A stretch of 47,021 nt of DNA from Psychrobacter immobilis (GTDB lineage Bacteria > Pseudomonadota > Gammaproteobacteria > Pseudomonadales > Moraxellaceae): positions 1-47,021 of the forward strand of contig NZ_CAJGZJ010000021.1 of the NCBI RefSeq assembly GCF_904846225.1, read 5' to 3'. How positions within the stretch are numbered: position 1 is the stretch's first letter; each line of letters starts with the position of its first letter. Made by a program: the position numbers and the translations under genes. Positions 26,375 to 34,550 of this stretch are shown here, in pieces. Below the pieces are notes generated by a model that did no database searches, had not been told where the DNA came from, and saw only the letters and a program-made list of their open reading frames with translations.

Positions 26375-26508
26375 CCGAGAGGTGTTGCGCCATAATATCT
26401 AATATTGCATTTAGGCTCTAAAGCTATGCAAATCACAGATTATGTTAGGCTCGGTTAACTGTTGAGTGTCCATTGTTTTGGTCGCTCACAGCGCAAATAA
26501 CGGCACCT
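26375..26508 (+). promoter_or_regulatory. S-adenosylhomocysteine (SAH) riboswitch upstream of ahcY
   Basis: The segment matches the SAH riboswitch class. P1 is CCGAG (26375-26379) with CTCGG (26450-26454). The pseudoknot is AGGTG (26380-26384) with CACCT (26504-26508), and the conserved sequences GGTGTTGCG, TTAGGCTCGG and AACGGCACC are present. The middle forms a long hairpin closed by CATAAT/ATTATG and TTGCAT/ATGCAA. Known members turn on SAH-recycling genes when SAH builds up. Here the ahcY AGGAG and start lie about 35-50 bases downstream, so control could be at translation. Confidence 0.85.
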
Positions 26509-26556
26509 GCGTTTTTATTCTTTTTATCATAAATTAACCACTGATAGGAGCATATT

Positions 26557-27981
26557 ATGGACGCAGTGTCTAACACCCCATCTGCCCATACGATCGATCC
26601 CTCTTTCACTGACTATAAAGTCGCTGATATCAGCCTTGCTGATTACGGCCGCCGTGAAATCACTCTTGCCGAAGCTGAAATGCCTGCCCTAATGGGTTTG
26701 CGTCGCCGCTACGAAGCAGATCAGCCACTTAAAGGCGCTAAAATCGCTGGCTGTATCCACATGACTATTCAAACTGCTGTTCTTATCGAGACACTAGTCG
26801 CGTTGGGTGCTGAAGTTCGCTGGACGTCATGTAACATCTTCTCAACTCAAGACCATGCTGCTGCTGCGATTGCTGCTGCTGGTATCTCTGTTTATGCTTG
26901 GAAAGGCGAAACAGAAGAAGAGTACGAATGGTGCTTGCGTCAGCAAATCCATGTCGGCGGTGAAGCATCAGGTCAACTTTGGGATGCAAACTTAATCCTG
27001 GATGATGGCGGTGATTTAACGGCTTTGATTCATAATGATTATGCTGAGCTTCTCGATAATATCCATGGTATTTCAGAAGAAACGACCACTGGCGTCCATC
27101 GCTTGGTTGAGATGCTAAATAAAGGTACGCTAAAAGTACCAGCTATCAACGTTAATGACGCTGTTACCAAGTCTAAAAATGATAACAAATACGGCTGTCG
27201 TCATAGCTTAAACGATGCTATTAAACGCGCAACTGATATGTTTCTTGCTGGTCGCCGCGCTTTAGTGATAGGTTATGGCGATGTGGGCAAAGGCTCTACG
27301 CAAAGCTTACGTCAAGAAGGCATGATTGTACGGGTATCAGAAGTTGATCCTATCTGTGCGATGCAGGCTTGTATGGACGGTTTTGAAGTACTATCACCGT
27401 ACATTAATGGTGATAATACGGGCGGCGCAGACAATATCAATACTCGCTTGCTCGAAGACACCGATATGATTGTCACGACTACTGGTAACTACCATGTTTG
27501 TGATAAACATATGCTAGCGGCGCTTAAACCTGGTGCGGTCGTTTGTAATATCGGTCACTTTGATACCGAAATCGACACTCAGTTTATGCGTGACAACTGG
27601 CGCTGGGTTGAGATCAAACCACAAGTCCATCAAATCTTCCGCTCAGACGATGAAAACGATTATTTGATTTTGCTTGCTGAAGGCCGCTTAGTAAACCTAG
27701 GCAATGCCACTGGTCACCCATCACGCGTGATGGACGGCTCATTTGCTAACCAAGTATTGGCGCAAATGTATCTATTCGAAGAAAAATTTGCCGACTTGCC
27801 AGCAGATAATCGTACTGACAATTTATACGTCAAAGTCTTACCGAAAAAGCTAGACGAAGAAGTCGCTGCTGCGATGGTTGCAGGTTTTAACGGCACTTTG
27901 ACTAAGCTGACCGAAAAACAAGCCGAATATTTGGGTGTGCCTGTCGAAGGTCCGTTCAAACCTGACGCTTATAAATACTAA
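26557..27981 (+). CDS. ahcY: Adenosylhomocysteinase
   Basis: Hydrolyses S-adenosylhomocysteine to homocysteine and adenosine using bound NAD, removing the inhibitor left by methyltransferases. The 474-residue protein has the expected motifs: [33 protein letters not shown] near the N-terminus, [18 protein letters not shown], the NAD-binding [15 protein letters not shown], and HFDTEID plus the C-terminal FKPDAYKY, the last typical of the family. A 40-residue segment around 145-190 is the insertion seen in many bacterial and plant enzymes. AGGAG lies seven bases before the ATG. It is preceded by the SAH riboswitch and followed by metF after 13 bases, so the two are probably one regulated unit. 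Confidence 0.97.
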   Translation: MDAVSNTPSAHTIDPSFTDYKVADISLADYGRREITLAEAEMPALMGLRRRYEADQPLKGAKIAGCIHMTIQTAVLIETLVALGAEVRWTSCNIFSTQDHAAAAIAAAGISVYAWKGETEEEYEWCLRQQIHVGGEASGQLWDANLILDDGGDLTALIHNDYAELLDNIHGISEETTTGVHRLVEMLNKGTLKVPAINVNDAVTKSKNDNKYGCRHSLNDAIKRATDMFLAGRRALVIGYGDVGKGSTQSLRQEGMIVRVSEVDPICAMQACMDGFEVLSPYINGDNTGGADNINTRLLEDTDMIVTTTGNYHVCDKHMLAALKPGAVVCNIGHFDTEIDTQFMRDNWRWVEIKPQVHQIFRSDDENDYLILLAEGRLVNLGNATGHPSRVMDGSFANQVLAQMYLFEEKFADLPADNRTDNLYVKVLPKKLDEEVAAAMVAGFNGTLTKLTEKQAEYLGVPVEGPFKPDAYKY

Positions 27982-27994
27982 AAGGGGCCAGACT

Positions 27995-28843
27995 GTGACT
28001 AAGCCTACTTTCTCCTTTGAGTTTTTTCCGGCCAAAACCGAGCAAGGTCATGAAAAGCTACTGAACACTTACGATGAGCTAAATAAGCTGTCACCGGCGT
28101 ATTTTTCGGTAACCTACGGTGCTGGTGGCTCTACTCGTAGCCGCACCTTAGATATCGTTCAAGCATTATGCAAACGCGGTGATACGGATATTGCACCGCA
28201 TATATCTTGTATCGGTGATGATAAACCGCAAATTGCTGAATTGCTTGAGCATTATAAAAGCTTAGGTATCAAGCGTCTGGTAGCGCTTCGTGGTGATCTA
28301 CCTTCAGGTCAGGTGGGTATGGGTGAGTTGCCGTTTGCGGTAGACTTGGTTCGGTTTATCCGTGAACATTCAGGTGATCATTTTCATATCGAAGTGGCCG
28401 CTTATCCTGAGATGCATCCTCAAGCGCGTAGCTTTGAGCTTGATGTTAGTAACTTAGTCAATAAGTACCAAGCGGGTGCCAGTGCATCGATTACACAGTT
28501 TTTCTATAACGCTGATAGCTATTTGCATTTGCGTGATACGTTAGAGAAGCGCGGTATCGATACCATAGCGCAGCCCTTGGTTGCCGGTATTATGCCGATT
28601 ACCAACTCTAGTAATCTGATACGCTTTGCTGATAGCTGTGGCGCTGATATTCCACGTTATGTGCGTAAGCGATTGGCTGATTTTGGTGATGACCGCACTG
28701 CCATTCGTGAGTTTGGTTTTGACGTGGTCTATCGCTTATGTGAGCGCTTAATTAGTGAGGGCGTACCCGCCATGCATTTTTATAGCATGAATAAGATTGA
28801 GCCTAATAAGCGTTTGGTTGAAGCGTTGGGGCTTTCTGCTTAG
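27995..28843 (+). CDS. metF: 5,10-methylenetetrahydrofolate reductase
   Basis: FAD-dependent reductase making 5-methyltetrahydrofolate, the methyl donor that turns homocysteine back into methionine. The 282-residue protein is of normal length. Motifs: FSFEFFPAKTEQG at the N-terminus (catalytic Glu), YFSVTYGAGGSTRSRTL, PHISCIG, RLVALRGDLPSG and EVAAYPEMHPQ, then ITQFFYNADSYL. The long frame opens earlier (27935) inside ahcY; I chose the GTG at 27995 because AAGGGG stands nine bases upstream and the protein then begins in the conserved position. It follows ahcY by 13 bases and shares its riboswitch: AhcY makes homocysteine, and MetF supplies the methyl group to recycle it. Confidence 0.95.
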   Translation: MTKPTFSFEFFPAKTEQGHEKLLNTYDELNKLSPAYFSVTYGAGGSTRSRTLDIVQALCKRGDTDIAPHISCIGDDKPQIAELLEHYKSLGIKRLVALRGDLPSGQVGMGELPFAVDLVRFIREHSGDHFHIEVAAYPEMHPQARSFELDVSNLVNKYQAGASASITQFFYNADSYLHLRDTLEKRGIDTIAQPLVAGIMPITNSSNLIRFADSCGADIPRYVRKRLADFGDDRTAIREFGFDVVYRLCERLISEGVPAMHFYSMNKIEPNKRLVEALGLSA

Positions 28844-28882
28844 AATCCTCTGCTTAAACCAGTACTGTATTTATCATTTAAT

Positions 28883-28912
28883 GACTGGCGTTCTTAGGAG
28901 CGCCAGTTTTTT
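28883..28912 (+). terminator. Rho-independent terminator after metF
   Basis: ACTGGCG and CGCCAGT pair around a loop of about ten bases, followed by six T, 40 bp past the metF stop. It ends the ahcY-metF unit. Confidence 0.88.
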
Positions 28913-29057
28913 GTTGCTGCTATTATTTATTTGCACGTCAGATGAAACTTATTATTATAAATATAATGTAAAATCTACTAACGAGAATCCCTTCTCAAAC
29001 AATATTCTGCTAAGATATTTAAGCATATCATTATACAAAATATAGGACTAAGCGACT

Positions 29058-29918
29058 GTGCGACGTTTTTTTTATGCCACCAGTAACGATCAGAACAACA
29101 CCTTTCCTCAACTGAGCGCACTGCCTATTGGTGCTAGCGTCGAATTAACAGAAAACATCGTCCACCATTGGTGCCGTGTATTACGGGCAAATATTGGTGA
29201 CCAAGGTGTTTTATTTGATGGCTTTGGTGGTGAGTATCAGGTGCAGCTACAGACCATCAGCAAAAAACACGCCACGGCGACTTTACTTGCGCATCTAGCT
29301 GATGATCGCAGTCCATCTGTTTTTACCAAAATAGGGTTGGTAATGAGTCGCGGTGAACGAATGGACTATGCGATCCAAAAATCGACTGAGCTTGGTGCAA
29401 CCGCCATCCAACTGCTTAGCAGTCATCACGGCGAGGTCAACCTAAAGCCAGCACAAGTAGAAAAAAAGCTGGCGCATTGGCAGCAAGTTGCTATCGCCGC
29501 CTGTGAACAATGCGGACTGAATCGTCCACCGCTTATTATTGCGCCTTTATCCATCGATGATTGGCTGAGCCATTTAGAAGCTGAGCCTGCAAACGTAGAA
29601 ATAGCGATTAGCCCTGTAGTTGCTACGCTCAGTCAAGACCCTTATTATCAAGTATTACAACGAGCAGCTGACTTGCGTATACAACTGAGTGTGCCCGCAG
29701 TAGGGCAACCTGCTATGCCTGAGTCGCTGCCAACAATTTTGAAGCAAAAAAATGCTTATGTTGAGTTATTAATTGGCCCTGAGGGCGGACTCAGTAGCGA
29801 CGAATATGAGCAAGCAGCAGAAGTTGGTTTCGAAGCTTGGCAAATTGGTACAAGGATATTACGTACTGAGACTGCACCAGTAGTGGCGCTCGCAACCATG
29901 CATGCTTTGAGTCATTAG
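29058..29918 (+). CDS. rsmE: 16S rRNA m3U1498 methyltransferase
   Basis: Methylates U1498 of 16S rRNA in the 30S subunit using S-adenosylmethionine. The 286-residue protein has an N-terminal PUA-like RNA-binding part (MRRFFYATS, VVHHWCRVLRANIGDQGVLFDGFG) and a SPOUT domain with the knot signatures: LVMSRGERMDYAIQKSTELGATAIQLL, LLIGPEGGLSSDEYEQA and ILRTETAPVVALA. The stretch of about residues 211-233 (LSVPAVGQPAMPESLPTILK) is longer than in E. coli RsmE, making the protein about 40 residues longer overall. The start is GTG at 29058 with AGGA upstream. The next gene, a PAS-GGDEF-EAL protein, follows after 63 bp. Confidence 0.95.
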   Translation: MRRFFYATSNDQNNTFPQLSALPIGASVELTENIVHHWCRVLRANIGDQGVLFDGFGGEYQVQLQTISKKHATATLLAHLADDRSPSVFTKIGLVMSRGERMDYAIQKSTELGATAIQLLSSHHGEVNLKPAQVEKKLAHWQQVAIAACEQCGLNRPPLIIAPLSIDDWLSHLEAEPANVEIAISPVVATLSQDPYYQVLQRAADLRIQLSVPAVGQPAMPESLPTILKQKNAYVELLIGPEGGLSSDEYEQAAEVGFEAWQIGTRILRTETAPVVALATMHALSH

Positions 29919-29981
29919 TGGTTCAGACCTTATAGACGCAACTAAATCTATCACTCAATTTTGAGATTATGAGTCCCAATT

Positions 29982-31691
29982 ATGCCTACTTTTAAACCTA
30001 TTCCCATCGCCGATAAGCAGCAATTACTGACCAAGTTATGTGAACAGTTTGATGACGCTATTTTTATCTTAGATGACAAATTTCGCTATTTATCGGTCAA
30101 TGCCAGTTACGAGATGATCGTTGGTTATAGTGAGGCATTTATACTGGGACGACCGCTTGGTATATATGCAGCAGAATTTTTGGAGAAAGAAGAAAGAGTC
30201 ATTTTAGCGGATATTATTGATCACTTAGACAGCAGTGGTATTTATGAAAGTGATTTTTCGATGCCGAACCGCTACGGCCAAATTATTGAATGTCATATGA
30301 CTTATCGCAAGATTTGTATCGAGCATACTGTTTATTATGTCGGTATGGTGCGTGATATGTCTGCGGTTGTCAAAGATCAAAAGCAAGTGACACACCTGCT
30401 CAATTACGATCAAGTGACTGGTTTGCCAAACCGTAAAGTATTTTTGAGTCTAACCAGTGATTTATTATTAGACAGTTACCAAGAAGTCATCGTTGTGCGC
30501 CTAAATATTGACCGTTATCGTAACCTTGCAAGCTTGTTAGGCCCTGATGGTATCAATACTCTGATAAGAGATTTCGCAACACGCGTCAAAGAACTTAAGC
30601 TAGATAGTTTGCATTGTTTTTCTCATTTTGGCGGTGATGACTTTGCCTTAGCATTTGAGTGTAATGACGCCAATATGATACGTCATCAATTAGACCGTTT
30701 GATACAAATGTGTGAGCGCCCTTTTTGTTTAGATGAAAACTTAGCGCCAGAGACAAACATTTATTGTCGTATTTCCGCTGGAGTCAGTTATTTCCCCAAA
30801 AATGACGATGATTTGATCGGGTTATTAACCAAAGCTGAAAAAGCCCTACACTATGTCAAACAGCAAGGTGGTGATGATATCTGCTGGTATAATACCGCTA
30901 TTGATGAGGAAACCAACGGTAGCTTGCAATTAGAAGCTGAGCTTAGAGTCGCCACCATTGAAGGTCAGTTTGTACCTCATTATCAACCAAAATTTGAGCT
31001 GGCTACTGGTATTATCACTGGTTTTGAAGCGTTAGTACGCTGGCAACATCCAACTCGTGGTCTACTATCACCTATACATTTTATTGATGCTATTATCACT
31101 CACAAGCTATCGTTTGAGCTGTTTTCACAAATGGCTATTCAAATTACCAAACAGTTATCCATTTGGCTACAACAAGGTTTTTGTCAGCATATCTGTATCA
31201 ATGCGGACGCGGCTGAATTTATCCATCCTGATTTTTTTGAGATGGTGAGCAGCCTACTGACACAGCATGATATCTTCGCCCAGCAATTACATATTGAAGT
31301 GACTGAATCTTCCTTAATCCAGCGCCATGCTCACGTAAAAAAACAACTTAATTCGCTCAAAGAGTTAGGCGTATTTCTCGCTTTGGATGATTTTGGTACG
31401 GGTTATGCCTCCTTAAGTTACCTGCAAGAATATCCGTTCGATTTTATTAAAATTGATAAAAGCTTTATCTCCAATATCGCGACTGATCGTACCCAGCACG
31501 CGATTGTAAAGGCCATTTTAGACTTGGCCACTGCCCTAGATATGCAAGTCATCGCTGAGGGTATCGAAACCGAGCAGCAGCGCGACGTACTCTTGGCTAT
31601 GGGCTGTCAGTATGGTCAAGGCTATTGGCTTGGTAGACCAGTAACCGCTGAGGTTGCAACTGAAATGTTGACTAAGCAATATGCCTCCTAG
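29982..31691 (+). CDS. PAS-GGDEF-EAL protein, probable c-di-GMP phosphodiesterase
   Basis: A 569-residue signalling protein without membrane segments. A PAS sensor domain (about residues 16-130) is followed by a GGDEF domain (about 140-300: DQVTGLPNR, and GGDDF at 217-221) and an EAL domain (about 320-560). The EAL part looks active: EALVRW at 349, EVTESSLI, ALDDFGTGYASLSYL with Asp 469-470, FIKIDKSFI and IAEGIETEQQ. The GGDEF motif has Asp for Glu (GGDDF) and lacks an RxxD inhibitory site upstream, so cyclase activity is doubtful and the domain may instead bind GTP as a regulator. The TAG stop codon is formed at the first bases of the inverted-repeat element at 31689, so the present C-terminus may not be the original one. 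Confidence 0.9.
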   Translation: MPTFKPIPIADKQQLLTKLCEQFDDAIFILDDKFRYLSVNASYEMIVGYSEAFILGRPLGIYAAEFLEKEERVILADIIDHLDSSGIYESDFSMPNRYGQIIECHMTYRKICIEHTVYYVGMVRDMSAVVKDQKQVTHLLNYDQVTGLPNRKVFLSLTSDLLLDSYQEVIVVRLNIDRYRNLASLLGPDGINTLIRDFATRVKELKLDSLHCFSHFGGDDFALAFECNDANMIRHQLDRLIQMCERPFCLDENLAPETNIYCRISAGVSYFPKNDDDLIGLLTKAEKALHYVKQQGGDDICWYNTAIDEETNGSLQLEAELRVATIEGQFVPHYQPKFELATGIITGFEALVRWQHPTRGLLSPIHFIDAIITHKLSFELFSQMAIQITKQLSIWLQQGFCQHICINADAAEFIHPDFFEMVSSLLTQHDIFAQQLHIEVTESSLIQRHAHVKKQLNSLKELGVFLALDDFGTGYASLSYLQEYPFDFIKIDKSFISNIATDRTQHAIVKAILDLATALDMQVIAEGIETEQQRDVLLAMGCQYGQGYWLGRPVTAEVATEMLTKQYAS

Positions 31692-31861
31692 GGCATGTCC
31701 TCAATCTGAACAAAAGCGACTAAATGGGCTAAAAATAGCTAAATCTTGCCAAACTACGTCAAATAGCTGGTCAATATCTCGATATTATCTGCGCTATTTT
31801 CCTTGTTTGGCTGCCATTTATCTTATTTTTATCACCATTTTCAGATTGAGGACACGCCCTA
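31689..31861. mobile_element. MITE-like element with 21-bp terminal inverted repeats (family R2)
   Basis: A 173-bp segment. The left end TAGGGCATGTCCTCAATCTG matches the complement of the right end, TAGGGCGTGTCCTCAATCTG, with one mismatch, and the arms continue a base or two further. There is no coding capacity. The outer TAGGGCGTGT is shared with 10133-10461; the inner parts differ, so they may be different elements moved by related transposases. The remaining gap to the next gene (31862-32257) holds no feature I can support. Confidence 0.8.
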
Positions 31862-32257
31862 ATACATGTGTCTTAATTGCCTTGTATCTTTTTAATATTA
31901 TTAGCATTTTAATAGCGATCATGCTTTTCACTCTTAACCCCTACCGTCGATTATATAACCGATGCAAGATAGGTTCATGACTTATCAGTGCTGTCACCAA
32001 ACTTGTATAATCGCCTCTGAAAGCCTATCTTTTATAATGAATTTGTTAGACCTGATTAAATATTAAACGGACTCTGACAATTACTATTCGTCTCAATACT
32101 ATTTATACAATCGATACCTTAGATAATTCGCATCCTTGTCTACAACTTCAGTAGAAAGTCCGGATATAGTCAGTTCTGCCTCATGTGCGAAATTTTCGCG
32201 CTGTCATAGAATGATTAACTATTGGTCTCGATTGCATTCCCAAAAGGACAGGAAGTT

Positions 32258-34051
32258 ATGCAATATAAAGCGCCCCTACGTGATATGAAATTTGTCATGC
32301 ATGAACTTTTAAACAGCACTGCACATTATCAAACGATTGACGCGTTCTCTCATATTGAGGCCGATATTGTAGATAGCTATCTAGAAGCCGCCGCTAGCTT
32401 CGCTGAAAATGAGCTGTCACCACTGAATATGAGCGGTGATGCAGAAGGCTGTCATTTTAACGATGGTGAAGTCACTACCCCTAAAGGCTTCAAAGAAGCT
32501 TATAAGCAATATTGCGAACTTGGATTTACCTCTTTGACAGCTGATGAAGAGTTCGGCGGTCAAGGCATGCCAATGTCGCTAAACTCAGCTATTTCTGAGT
32601 TTGTAGGTACCGCTAACTGGTCGTTTGGTATGTATCCTGGGTTATCTGAAGGCTGTGTCTCTACGCTTGAACATCATGGCACTGACGAGCAAAAACAAAA
32701 GTATTTGCCAAAGCTAGTTTCCGGTGAATGGACAGGTGTCATGTGTTTGACTGAACCACAATGTGGCTCTGACTTAAACTTAGTGCGCACCAAAGCTGAA
32801 CCTAATACTGATGGAACCTATAAAATTAACGGTGGCAAAATCTGGATTTCTGCAGGCGAGCATGATATGTCTGACAATATTATCCATATTGTTTTAGCGC
32901 GTCTTCCAGATGCACCAGCGGGCACCAAAGGCTTGTCTTTATTTGTCGTACCAAAGTTCATGGTCAATGACGACAGCAGCTTAGGCGAGCGTAATGCGGT
33001 CTCTTGTGGTTCTATTGAGCACAAAATGGGCATTAAAGCCTCAGCCACTTGCGTCATCAACTATGATGGAGCAACTGGTTATTTGATCGGTGAAGAAAAC
33101 CGTGGTTTGAACTACATGTTTACCTTTATGAATGTGGCACGAATCGGTACTTCTATTCAAGGGGTTACCGCCTCTCAATTCGCTTTTCAAGGTGCATTGG
33201 CTTTTGCCAATGAACGCTTAGCATTTCGTTCTTTAGACGGCGCTAAATTCCCTGAAAAAGTGGCTGACCCTATCATCGTGCATCCTGCTGTTCGTGATAT
33301 GCTATTGACGACTAAAGCATTTGCTGAAGGTGGCCGTGCATTAATTGGTTATATGTCGCAGTTTGCTGATACCGTAGCAAAAGGTGAAGGCGATGCTCGC
33401 AAATATGCTGATCAAATGCTGTCATTGCTTACGCCTATCGGTAAAGCTTTCTTAACCGAAACGGGTCTTGAGTCCGCCAGACATGGCGTTCAAGCATTAG
33501 GCGGTAGTGGTTTCTGTGTTGAGTATGGCATGGAGCAAAATGTCCGTGATACAACTATTTCCTGTATCTATGAAGGCACGACTCAAATTCAAGCACTTGA
33601 TCTGATTGGTCGTAAAGTATTGGGCTCACAAGGCAAATTGCTTGCGAACTTCACCAACGTTATTCAGCAGTTCTGCGAAGACAACAAAGACAATAATGAG
33701 ATGGATCAATTCATCTCTCCTCTTGTCAAGCATATTGAAGAATGGGGCAACCTAACGTCGCGCATTGGCGAACAAGCCTCTGAAAACCCTGAAGCCGTAG
33801 GCGGCGCAGCGGTCGATTACATGTACTTTAGTGGTTACGTTACCCTTGCCTACTTATGGGCGCGTATGGCATTAATTGCTCAAACCGAAATCGCAAACGG
33901 TAGTAGCGAACAAGCATTCTATGATGCCAAAGTAAAAACTGCACAATTCTACTTTGCTAAATTATTGCCACGTACCACGACTCACGCACAGCGTATCGCT
34001 ACTGGCGTTGAGCCGTACATGAGCATGAATGTTGATCAGTTTGCTTTTTAA
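32258..34051 (+). CDS. Acyl-CoA dehydrogenase, long form (first of two paralogues)
   Basis: FAD flavoenzyme oxidising acyl-CoA to enoyl-CoA in fatty-acid breakdown. The 597-residue length and the N-terminal YKAPLRDMKFVMHELL segment are characteristic of the long bacterial group with extra N- and C-terminal domains. Motifs: GVMCLTEPQCGSDLNLVRT (flavin/substrate region, about residue 160), IKASATCVINYDGATG, and CIYEGTTQIQALDLIGRKV, where the Glu is at the position of the catalytic base. The frame opens upstream at a TTG, but the ATG at 32258 follows AAAGGACAGGAAGTT and gives the family start. It is followed after about 500 bp by a paralogue. A terminator separates them, so each is probably transcribed alone. 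Chain-length preference is not predictable. Confidence 0.93.
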   Translation: MQYKAPLRDMKFVMHELLNSTAHYQTIDAFSHIEADIVDSYLEAAASFAENELSPLNMSGDAEGCHFNDGEVTTPKGFKEAYKQYCELGFTSLTADEEFGGQGMPMSLNSAISEFVGTANWSFGMYPGLSEGCVSTLEHHGTDEQKQKYLPKLVSGEWTGVMCLTEPQCGSDLNLVRTKAEPNTDGTYKINGGKIWISAGEHDMSDNIIHIVLARLPDAPAGTKGLSLFVVPKFMVNDDSSLGERNAVSCGSIEHKMGIKASATCVINYDGATGYLIGEENRGLNYMFTFMNVARIGTSIQGVTASQFAFQGALAFANERLAFRSLDGAKFPEKVADPIIVHPAVRDMLLTTKAFAEGGRALIGYMSQFADTVAKGEGDARKYADQMLSLLTPIGKAFLTETGLESARHGVQALGGSGFCVEYGMEQNVRDTTISCIYEGTTQIQALDLIGRKVLGSQGKLLANFTNVIQQFCEDNKDNNEMDQFISPLVKHIEEWGNLTSRIGEQASENPEAVGGAAVDYMYFSGYVTLAYLWARMALIAQTEIANGSSEQAFYDAKVKTAQFYFAKLLPRTTTHAQRIATGVEPYMSMNVDQFAF

Positions 34052-34093
34052 TTAAATTTTTAACGGCTCATTGATTCACTAAAATTTCTTAAT

Positions 34094-34131
34094 AATCGGC
34101 AACATACTTAGGTGTGTTGCCGATTTGTTTT
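34094..34131 (+). terminator. Rho-independent terminator between the two acyl-CoA dehydrogenase genes
   Basis: AATCGGCAACA and TGTTGCCGATT pair perfectly over 11 bases around a ten-base loop, followed by a T-rich tail (TTGTTTT). Confidence 0.85.
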
Positions 34132-34230
34132 ATGCATATATCTTTAGTGACGTTAGGCACCGTTATGTTGAACATTCCTACTGATAACTGATGATTATCA
34201 GCTTTTTATGAGTCATTACTACTTTCAAAA

Positions 34231-34376
34231 TATGTAGTTAAAAACAATAAAAGCGCTACCGTACTGCTGGAATGAATTTTCAGAGACCTCTGTCTGCAAC
34301 GGCATAGCAAGCGAAGAAAATTTATACCAGTAGTATCTGACTATTAATGTATTGATTTAACTTTTCATCGACTATA
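34231..34376. repeat. Dispersed repeat family R1, copy D
   Basis: About 146 bp from TATGTAGT to GACTATA. The inner arms GTACTGCTGGAATGAATTTT and AAAATTTATACCAGTAGTAT form the same imperfect palindrome as in copies A and C; orientation is opposite to copy C. The end CTTTTCATCGACTATA matches the GCATCGACTATA end of copy A. Beyond the repeat and the terminator at 34094, the gap 34052-34550 shows nothing else I can support. Confidence 0.75.
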
Positions 34377-34550
34377 GTTATTTACTGCAATAGCCGTTAC
34401 TAATTTTTGGTGTACGCATAATTCACGAAGAAATACCCCGCTTACACGCTTATTTGTTAAACTTTGATTATGATTTAATAAGGTTACATCAGAAAAACAG
34501 TTGATAATCTTAACAACTCCAATTTTATTCATTTAAACCAAGGAATGTTT

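Noticed and set aside
31681..31980. 99-codon plus-strand frame after the EAL gene
   Set aside because: Its first half is the inverted-repeat element, and the rest has no features.
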